DNA of 64,000 bases from Candidatus Bathyarchaeota archaeon. Lineage in GTDB: Archaea > Thermoproteota > Bathyarchaeia > JAPDIZ01. Location of the stretch: NCBI GenBank assembly GCA_029259355.1, contig JAPDIZ010000004.1, positions 113,780-177,779 on the forward strand, read 5' to 3'. Shown here in pieces: positions 57,603 to 64,000 of this stretch. The translations under genes were made by a program, and so were the position numbers. Within the stretch, counting starts at the first letter, position 1. Every line of letters begins with the position of its first letter. The notes under the pieces were generated by a model, which saw nothing but the letters and a program-made list of their open reading frames with translations, was not told the origin of the DNA and searched no databases.

Positions 57603-59555
57603 TCAGTCAACCGCTTTTCCAGCAGCCTTCAGCTTTTCGTAGGCGTAGTCTAGGCCAAGCTGCTGAAGCTTTTGCTTGGTTGGGACGCTCGTAGATGGGT
57701 CCCAGCCCCTACACTCAAAGTATAGCGTGAGCGCAGCTTCCACGCCCTCCCTCATAAGCACTCTACCAGCTTTTGGCCCAGCTGGAAGAGGCTCTTCGTA
57801 GAACCTGTCAGGCCAGCGGTAGTCCTCCCTTTTTTCACCAGCCAACACATTGAACGCCTTCTGCAGGTTCCAAATGCGCTCACCCGCTTCAGCCATCTGC
57901 TGCGGCGAGAGGTTGAAGCCAGTTACTGCGTTGTAGAGCTTAGACACCATCTTCGGGCCTATGACGCCTAGGGGAGCTGGCCTTATGCACATGCCCACGG
58001 CGTTAAGCAAGGCAATAAGGTTCTCCGACCAAACAGCCATGTGAGGTATGCTGACGTATTGCCCACCTTCTAGGAAGGCTTGCTGCTTGAACTCATCGGG
58101 CATGTCTAGCCTATCTATCACCCTCTGACTAACTCCACAGCCCTCCTTGATGAACTCCTCTGGGGGAGCGTATATCTTGTAGAGTTCGACAGGGGAGCGG
58201 CACCTAAGCGAATCCCCCCCTCTCGTGTTGGTTAGGTATCCGAAGCACCAGACGCCCCATCTGCCGCGGGGGTCTCTGAATCCGATCTCTAACCCCTTAA
58301 TGTGCATGGCGTAGCGCTCCGACCCCTTTCCAATAGCTTCAGCTGCTCTCTTCACGCCCAGAGCAAGCTTATCGCCCAAGCCCCTCCTGTACGCAATCAT
58401 CTCGATCATCTTGTAGACCGCTTCCTCATCTCCCCACTCCAACTTCAGTCCATCTGTGTCCTTCTCAGAGATTATTCCGCGCTGAAACAGCTCAAACGCA
58501 AACGCGATTGCTCCAGCGCTGCTACACCAATCCATCCCTAGCTTGTGGCACATGTCAGCAGCTTTGGCCACTGCCAGAAGATTAGCCAATCCACACTTCG
58601 CTCCCCACTCGAGAACTGAGGTAATCTCTCCGCTCTTAGTTGAGAGGCCTGCGAACTCCCCCTCCTCAACTCTGATCCACTTCGCACATGCTATGGGGCA
58701 GTTGGTGCATGCCAAGTCGCCAGTCTTGTACTTGAGTATCTCGTCTCTCAAGCACTTCTCCCAGTTGATCTCAACTCCTTGGAAGTTCTTGATGGGGAGA
58801 GAGCCCTCTTGGTAGAACAAGTCGCTGGCAAACAAGATGCCGTAGGTCTTTAAGAAGCGTGCTGCTGGGTGGCTAAGGATGCGCTCTCTCGCCTCCAGCG
58901 AAGCCTCCAGGAGCTTTTCGGGGTCAGCAATCTCTATCTCGCCATCGCCTCTCACCGCAACAGCTTTGAGCTTCTTTGAGCCCATCACAGCGCCTAACCC
59001 AGTTCTTCCCCACGCGTCGTGTTTGCCGTTCTGTATGCAGGCGTAGAGGACGCCGTTTTCGGCCGCTGGACCTATGCAAGCTACCTCGTAGCCGCCAACC
59101 TCTCTCCTAATAGCGTCTATGGCTTCCCAAGTGTTCAATCCCCATATGCCCTTCGCGTCTCGTATTTCTACTCCTCCGCTGTCGATCTTTAGGTAGACTG
59201 GCTTCTCAGAAGCCCCCTTAATTACGAGCGCGTCATACCCTGCTAGCTTGAGCATAAGCCCGAAGTGTCTGCCTGAGTTTGAGGTGCCGAAAAGCCCCGT
59301 AATAGGGGACTTCGCTGTCGCCTCTGTTCGAGCTGCTGTGGGGACGCAGGTGCCTACAAGCGCTCCCACACCGAATATCAGCACGTTTTCAGGAGATAGG
59401 GGATCCACCTGCGGATCGACGTAGTCGAAGAGGAGCTTTGTGGTGAAGCCCACTCCGCCTAGGAAGGCCTTAGCCAGCTCCTCATCGGTGGGTTTCTCAG
59501 CTACTTCTCCCTTGGTTAGGTCTATGACCAGAATTTTTCCGCCATATCCATACAC
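57603..59555 (-). CDS. Aldehyde:ferredoxin oxidoreductase (tungstopterin family)
   Basis: 650 aa. N-terminal pterin-binding domain GYGGKILVIDLTKG...AFLGGVGFTTKLLFDY, then TNSGRHFGLMLKLAGYDALVIKG-like block, the first cluster ligands in LACTNCPIACAKW, DPRGRWG (pterin site) and the last cluster Cys in LLNAVGMC. Oxidises aldehydes to acids with ferredoxin. SD AGGAGG ahead of the ATG. First gene of the AOR-flavoprotein-polyferredoxin operon. The aldehyde cannot be told from sequence. Confidence 0.95.
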   Translation of the reverse strand: MYGYGGKILVIDLTKGEVAEKPTDEELAKAFLGGVGFTTKLLFDYVDPQVDPLSPENVLIFGVGALVGTCVPTAARTEATAKSPITGLFGTSNSGRHFGLMLKLAGYDALVIKGASEKPVYLKIDSGGVEIRDAKGIWGLNTWEAIDAIRREVGGYEVACIGPAAENGVLYACIQNGKHDAWGRTGLGAVMGSKKLKAVAVRGDGEIEIADPEKLLEASLEARERILSHPAARFLKTYGILFASDLFYQEGSLPIKNFQGVEINWEKCLRDEILKYKTGDLACTNCPIACAKWIRVEEGEFAGLSTKSGEITSVLEWGAKCGLANLLAVAKAADMCHKLGMDWCSSAGAIAFAFELFQRGIISEKDTDGLKLEWGDEEAVYKMIEMIAYRRGLGDKLALGVKRAAEAIGKGSERYAMHIKGLEIGFRDPRGRWGVWCFGYLTNTRGGDSLRCRSPVELYKIYAPPEEFIKEGCGVSQRVIDRLDMPDEFKQQAFLEGGQYVSIPHMAVWSENLIALLNAVGMCIRPAPLGVIGPKMVSKLYNAVTGFNLSPQQMAEAGERIWNLQKAFNVLAGEKREDYRWPDRFYEEPLPAGPKAGRVLMREGVEAALTLYFECRGWDPSTSVPTKQKLQQLGLDYAYEKLKAAGKAVD

Positions 59556-59747
59556 TTTATGTTTTCCTCCTAGAAGGAGAGCGTGTGGTTTTGTCTTTCA
59601 ATAGTGGATATAAAATTAACGGCTTTAGCCCCTTACGCGCTTAATCTTACAACAACTGCTGACTATATAGCACAGCTTTTCAGAATTGAGGCGTGTTTTG
59701 TTATAAAAAAGTGTGAGCAGTTTTGCAAGGATGCACTTTTGGAGGCT

Positions 59748-61187
59748 CTACGCTGAGATGTTTGCCCTCCTGAGCGCTAGCTTCTTCAGCCTATCCCAGT
59801 CGACGTGTCTCAGGAACATGACCCTCGATGCTTGGTCGTGTCCTCCCCCATGGACGGCTAGTATGAGGTTTCTCGCAGCCCACGGGCTGAGCAGCAAGTT
59901 CTCGATGAGCCATATGATCTTCAGCGTATACTCTGTTGGCATCTCGGGGTTTCTCTTCAAGTATTTCTCGACGTACGACTTGAGCTCAGGGTTTTCGTAG
60001 TCCTCGTACGTTGGAACCGATACAGGCATTCCACTAGCTACGTCCATGAGTATTCTGTAGGCTTCTTGGACCGTGCGGGTTTGGTGAAGCTTTGCGAGGT
60101 TAGCGTGTATAGGCGCTGGGATAAACACCCCTGGTTCGGTTACGTAGCCTTCGTACACAGCTGCTACCGCATGAGCCCAAGAAGTTTCGCCGAGCGCGAA
60201 GAGGTCGATAAGCTTGTCCCTGATGTGCCCAACTCTGAAGGGGTCTAAGCCGTTTGCCTCAGCAGCGCATATGAGAGCTCCGCAGAGTAGGTCGTAGAAG
60301 CCTCTCTTGCAAGCAGCTCCACAAGTGTGTCTGTGGAATATAGTGAAGAGATCCACAAGCCTGTAGGCGAAGTCGTACTCACCGCACATAAACACTCTAT
60401 CCCAGGGGACAAAGACATCGTCGAGGAACACCATACCCTCAGAGGCCGAGGTTTTGAGGTTTATGGGTGGGCTTGGGTCAACTGCTCTAGGCCTCACCAC
60501 TATCTTTACGCCGGGAGCATCTGCTGGAACCGCACACACAACTGCGTAGTCGCTTTCTCCCTCCCTCAACCCCCTAGTGGGTACAACGATTATCTCGTGG
60601 CAGGGAGCAATCGCCACAGGGCCCTTCGCTCCCCTAATCACTATCCCATCGCTTCTCTTCTCCACCACTCTAACGAAAGCATCTGGATCGGGCTGCTTAC
60701 CAGGTGGAAGCGCTCTTGTTCCACCAGCATCGGTCATTCCCGTGATGCCGTACAGATCCTCCTTCTGGTAGTACCTCAGGTACTCCCTAAACCTCTGGTG
60801 GTAGTCGGTTCCGTACTTCTTGTCCATCTCGTAGGTTGTGACGTAGATGGATCTGAGCAAGTCGTTGGTTACGCACCTGAGGATGCAGCCAGCTTCGGCT
60901 GTGCTTATCCTCATTACCTTGCACCAGTTGTACATCTCGTCTGTGTTTTTCGGTATGTGGGTGAAGACGTTGATCTCCTCACCAGTTAGGTCGGATCTGG
61001 TGCGGAAGAGGTCTTTGTACTCGTCCATGAACGCAGCTTTATAGGTGAAGCCTACGGTGTCCGCAGCCATTCTTAGCTCGGGGTCGTCGAGGGGATGTAT
61101 CTTCTTCCCCCTTATGTAGTGCTGCGGCTTGAGCTTTCGAAGGCTTTCGATGTACTCTTCATAGGTCTTCAAGCCCAACGGAGACAC
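59748..61187 (-). CDS. 4-hydroxybutyryl-CoA dehydratase/4-hydroxyphenylacetate 3-hydroxylase family protein
   Basis: 479 aa (GTG 61187; TTG 61178 also fits the GAGGTG site). FAD fold of the acyl-CoA dehydrogenase type. C-x3-C in AEAGCILRCV corresponds to the two N-terminal Fe-S ligands of 4-hydroxybutyryl-CoA dehydratase, and HRHTCGAACKRGF to the His/Cys block, but a Cys replaces the Tyr I recall there. So an Fe-S dehydratase-type enzyme is favoured over a plain hydroxylase, exact reaction open. TATA-like TATATAAAAATG lies just upstream. Confidence 0.8.
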   Translation of the reverse strand: MSPLGLKTYEEYIESLRKLKPQHYIRGKKIHPLDDPELRMAADTVGFTYKAAFMDEYKDLFRTRSDLTGEEINVFTHIPKNTDEMYNWCKVMRISTAEAGCILRCVTNDLLRSIYVTTYEMDKKYGTDYHQRFREYLRYYQKEDLYGITGMTDAGGTRALPPGKQPDPDAFVRVVEKRSDGIVIRGAKGPVAIAPCHEIIVVPTRGLREGESDYAVVCAVPADAPGVKIVVRPRAVDPSPPINLKTSASEGMVFLDDVFVPWDRVFMCGEYDFAYRLVDLFTIFHRHTCGAACKRGFYDLLCGALICAAEANGLDPFRVGHIRDKLIDLFALGETSWAHAVAAVYEGYVTEPGVFIPAPIHANLAKLHQTRTVQEAYRILMDVASGMPVSVPTYEDYENPELKSYVEKYLKRNPEMPTEYTLKIIWLIENLLLSPWAARNLILAVHGGGHDQASRVMFLRHVDWDRLKKLALRRANISA

Positions 61188-61201
61188 CTCTTTGTCCAGA
61201 C

Positions 61202-61213
61202 ATTTTTATATAC
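61202..61213 (-). promoter_or_regulatory. TATA box of the dehydratase-family gene
   Basis: Minus-strand AGTATATAAAAA-like element centred near 61208, about 20 to 30 bases before the possible start codons at 61187 and 61178, giving a very short leader. Confidence 0.45.
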
Positions 61214-61302
61214 TTCGCATATAAGATTTCCTAAGTAAATCAAAATATTATCAATTCGTCTACTTTATTTTTTATAAGGTAAGAAAGAATGTAAAACGCC
61301 TC

Positions 61303-61316
61303 CTTTTTTAAAAAAG
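61303..61316. repeat. 14-bp perfect palindrome CTTTTTTAAAAAAG
   Basis: Located in the 210-base gap between the dehydratase-family and nitrilase genes. Could be a TATA-type element or a regulatory dyad for the nitrilase gene, about 95 bases upstream of its start. A+T-rich palindromes of this size can occur by chance. Confidence 0.3.
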
Positions 61317-61409
61317 CAAGCAACGGGGAAGAGACTTCTACAACCTCTTAGCTGAGCAAAAGCGATAAGCGTTTGAGGAATTCGACAACAGCTTTGGTGG
61401 GTGCTGAGC

Positions 61410-62309
61410 GTGAAGGTGTGTGCAGCGAAGCTCGACCTAAGCCCAGACAAGGGGCACAACGTATCCAAGGCTGTGGAAGTCGTCAAAGCAGCTGCGAAGG
61501 CAGGGGCTGAGATCGTCTCCTTACCCGAGCTCTTCGACCTCGGACCCCTTATCCCAAGCCTTCCTCCAGAGCAGATCCCTCGCGCAGCTGAGAAGAGGCG
61601 TAGAGCCATAGCTCGCTACCTAGCGTCTATTGCTGAGGAAATCCCCGGCCCAACTACGCAGAGGATTGCGAAAGCAGCTAGAGAGAATGGGGTATGCGTC
61701 GTCGCAGGATCCATATGCGAGAGGGAGGGAAACTGCTTCTACAACTCCTGCGCCGTGATCTCGTCACAAGGAGAGCTCGTGGGCGTGCATAGGAAAACAG
61801 CTCTAGCCCCAGCCGTGCTGTACTTAAACGAGAGGGAGCTGCTCACTCCTGGAAAAGAGGTAAGCGCGTACGACGTTGGAGGAGCTGTGATTGGAGTTGC
61901 GATATGCTACGAAGCCTTCTTTCCAGAGATTTGGAAAAAACTGGTTGATGGTGGTGCTGAGATCGTCTTCTGCCCCAACAGGATGTTCGGCGGAATCGTG
62001 GAGGCTGGTAAGTGGGTCTTAGCCGCTAGAGCTTTTGAGTACGGGGTCTACGTCGCAGCTTCTTCGGTTTTGGAGAGAGTTGGGGGAAGAGAGCTTAGCT
62101 GCTTGACCGCAGTTGCTAAGCCCTCCACAAACCCCTCAAACTCTCTGGTTCTTGAGGCTGGAAGCGGTGAGAAGCTGCTTTTCTCAGAGGTTGACTTGGA
62201 TTGGCTTCGAGAGCTTAGACGCTGCGAGCCCAGCTTCGAGTCGTTGGAGAAGTTGCTTAGCCCACCTATGGGTTGGCTACGCCTTCACGCCCCCGCCCAG
62301 CTAGCGTAG
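61410..62309 (+). CDS. Nitrilase-superfamily amidohydrolase
   Basis: 299 aa from GTG 61410 (GTG 61401 alternative), GGTGGG upstream. Catalytic triad: Glu in SLPELFDLG, Lys in HRKTALAPAVL, Cys in AICYEAFFPEIW, in the usual order and spacing. Cleaves C-N bonds of an amide, carbamoyl or nitrile; substrate unknown. Neighbouring AOR and dehydratase genes would fit amino-acid or amide breakdown. Ends in a 9-base convergent overlap with the broken surface-protein gene. Confidence 0.88.
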   Translation: MKVCAAKLDLSPDKGHNVSKAVEVVKAAAKAGAEIVSLPELFDLGPLIPSLPPEQIPRAAEKRRRAIARYLASIAEEIPGPTTQRIAKAARENGVCVVAGSICEREGNCFYNSCAVISSQGELVGVHRKTALAPAVLYLNERELLTPGKEVSAYDVGGAVIGVAICYEAFFPEIWKKLVDGGAEIVFCPNRMFGGIVEAGKWVLAARAFEYGVYVAASSVLERVGGRELSCLTAVAKPSTNPSNSLVLEAGSGEKLLFSEVDLDWLRELRRCEPSFESLEKLLSPPMGWLRLHAPAQLA

Positions 62310-63931
62310 GATCAAGCTCGTAACGACCTTGGAGCCAGTGACGGTGACGATCTCGATGTCGTACTTCGACCTAGGCTTTATCGGTATCTTGGTAGGCTTG
62401 AAGATTATACTCATAGTCTCCCTAGGGCTATCCCGTTGTTGGAGGAGACTCCCTGCTTTACGAAGGCGAGGTTGCTGAGCGGTATGTGCTCCTTCTCCCC
62501 ACCGTCAACGCCTATGTAGACTGAGTCGATCTTGACGGGGGTTGAGCCCACGTTCTTAACATATATCACGAACTTAGCCTCGCTAGTGGTGACGGTCTCC
62601 AGCTGGCCCTGCTCACCACTAACCGATGCACTGGGCTCTGGCTCAGCGTACTTTCGTATCCTAAGTTGGTCTACGTAGTAGGGGTATCCTCCCCTCACCA
62701 CCACCCTATCGAAGGACATGTAGGTAGTGTCTGTTGCGCTCACAGATGCTGAGGGAAGCGGTGCGTCCACCGGGGTAGTACACGTCGAGGGTAAAGCTTC
62801 CGCCTTGCTTGAAGTAGAATCTGAAGAAGTACCAGTCGTTGAGCGGGACGCTGGCGGTGGTCGATGAGAAGATCTGGGTGGGTGTGGTGTTGTCTCTCCT
62901 GTCTATGTAGACCGTAACCGTCGTGGTGCTGTGGCTTACGTATATGGTGTAGCCATTCCAGCCGCTTCTCTCCTGTCCAAGGTGGTCCCAGTAGCTTGTA
63001 GCCCCCCGTTGGAGTCGCAGTACATGTCTTTATTCAAGCTGTAGCTACCGTCATAGTGTAGGTCGCTGGACTGGTAAACCTCACCGCTAGAGTAGTTGGT
63101 CCAGCCGCTCTAAGACTCCATGTCCTCGAAGAAGACGAACATCGGCGGCGAATCGCTTGCGCTTGTTGCGTCGCTGTTGCCGTAGTACATGTAGATGATC
63201 GCCTTGCTTGAAGCCGGAATCTCGGGTACCTTCACCCAGATAATAGAGGTTCCCCCGTAGTTCCATGACTCAATCCAGTAGGGGAGGAGGGTTACCCCGT
63301 CTTCGGAGGTGAAGCGGAGGTCGCTTCCATTCCTCTGCACTTTCCCGTAGTCGAAGTTTGCTGGCGTCAAGGTGATCTTAACTTGGTAGTTTGTCAGGGT
63401 TATTCCGGATTGCTCGGTGATGGTGATTATTCTGCGGTACTTCCAGCCTTCAAGCCAGCCATTCACCTTGCTGGAGAGCTTGATAGCATAGCTGACCATC
63501 GCATTGATGCCGGAGACCTTTATCAAGTAGCTTCCAGGATCTAGGGATTCGGTTAGAGTTGCTCTAACGGTTCCAAAGGATTCAGCGGCCACGGTCACTG
63601 GAGCACCCTTGACTGTGAGAGCAAGCTTCAGGGAGCCGTCGAAGCTCTCAATATATATCTTCGAGATCTTGACGGCTACGTCGTCGAGGTTCTTGACATG
63701 AACTACTATCGAGCCATTCGCGATGTTGACCGAGTCTATTACGAGCATGCCCCCGGTTAACCCGCTGTCTGGTGGGCGTATCTTCCCCATGAAGCCAACA
63801 GTGAAGCTATAGAAGATGATGGAGGCTGCAACGGTGATCCCTATCAAGAGGAGGACTGCCATCACTGGATGGGTGCCCTTTCTCGATGACTGACTAACAA
63901 CCCCCACTCTTTGAGAGTTGCAGACAGCCAT
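62301..63931 (-). pseudogene. Pilin-like DUF2341 surface protein, disrupted
   Basis: ATG 63931. N-terminal basic stretch SRKGTHP then a hydrophobic helix as in archaeal class III pilin-like proteins, a beta domain, and a DUF2341 domain (WKYRRIITITEQSG...KAIIYMYYGNSDATSASD). The frame stops at a TAG (63110-63112), but coding continues through it, shifts near 63008 to another frame (YWDHLGQERSGWNGYTIYVSHS), shifts again near 62770 (VDAPLPSASVSATDTTY) and again near 62430 to end at the TAG 62301-62303 (SKVVTSLILR). At least four lesions in one gene about 540 aa long. Confidence 0.75.
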
Positions 63932-63959
63932 CGATCTCTACAACCATTAGGCTGTGTCG

Positions 63960-63971
63960 TCTTTAAAGAAG
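63960..63971 (-). promoter_or_regulatory. TATA box of the DUF2341 gene
   Basis: Minus-strand CTTCTTTAAAGA-type element about 30 to 40 bases before the ATG at 63931. An intact promoter in front of a broken frame. Confidence 0.4.
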
Positions 63972-64000
63972 CTTTAATCGATTATTAACATATCTCTTCC

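Noticed and set aside
60327..60989. 220-codon plus-strand open frame inside the dehydratase-family gene
   Set aside because: It is antisense to a clear family member; the residue mix is that of a shadow frame and there is no SD.
1..64000. CRISPR array, rRNA genes or a complete insertion sequence
   Set aside because: No regularly spaced direct repeats, rRNA-like conserved segments, or transposase with terminal inverted repeats were seen.

Overview
The window is chromosomal DNA from an uncultured-type, probably thermophilic archaeon. Archaeal markers include a NurA-HerA-Mre11-Rad50 operon, deoxyhypusine synthase, a PAC2 protein, KptA, C/D box sRNA candidates, a tRNA with a non-canonical intron and TATA-led, often leaderless genes with many GTG/TTG starts. 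NurA-HerA, DUF2153 and DUF5679 point to the Thermoproteota (TACK) side, but the exact lineage cannot be read from this sequence alone. Genes are dense, on both strands, often overlapping by a few bases.

Layout. 1-5.2 kb: the 5' part of a K+ channel, a degenerate retropepsin-like gene, a helical protein, a nucleotidyltransferase/HEPN pair whose HEPN half is frameshifted, GalT and a 3-methyladenine glycosylase. 5.2-12.5 kb: a LamG surface protein and the nurA-herA-mre11-rad50 end-resection operon. 12.5-21.3 kb: an XRE/DUF2178 pair, radical SAM and methyltransferase genes, a Zn/Mn-type ABC importer, FmdE-like and F420-type (LLM) proteins, deoxyhypusine synthase, TrmO and an ECF-S-like membrane protein that shares an operator-like palindrome with the importer. 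21.5-25.6 kb: a less conserved stretch with VapBC, a phosphodiesterase-HD fusion plus a decayed fragment of a similar gene, and a PD-(D/E)XK protein. 25.9-32 kb: tRNA-Gly(UCC), PAC2, KptA, DUF116, UPF0173, small membrane proteins, M42 peptidase.

31.9-36.1 kb is the most interesting part. An E2-JAB-E1 operon (ubiquitin-like conjugation and deconjugation enzymes) has no recognisable ubiquitin-like modifier beside it. It shares a bidirectional TATA box with a membrane protein and is bracketed by two C/D box sRNA candidates. Next come a DUF5679 mini-zinc protein and a small predicted protein facing each other across a mirror-symmetric promoter, then a DUF2153 protein.

36.1-37.9 kb is an island-like stretch with about 0.7 kb of featureless DNA, a TSUP permease of different composition and an integrase remnant with in-frame stops. 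37.9-49.5 kb: SFM1-like methyltransferase, DUF5667 secreted protein, a BMP-type ABC importer operon (binding protein, double ATPase, two permeases), flavodoxin, Hrq1/MrfA-type helicase, radical SAM. 49.5-62.3 kb: IleRS, thiolase/DUF35, UPF0282, then catabolic genes: a polyferredoxin, an NADH-oxidase-like flavoprotein and a tungsten-type aldehyde:ferredoxin oxidoreductase in one operon, a 4-hydroxybutyryl-CoA dehydratase/4-hydroxyphenylacetate hydroxylase family enzyme and a nitrilase-superfamily amidase. Together these suggest anaerobic organic-acid or amino-acid oxidation with ferredoxin as carrier. 62.3-64 kb: a pilin-like DUF2341 surface protein broken by a stop and several frameshifts.

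Repeated frame damage (HEPN, integrase, DUF2341 protein, phosphodiesterase fragment) means either real gene decay or local assembly errors; reads would separate the two. No rRNA, CRISPR array or complete insertion sequence was seen.
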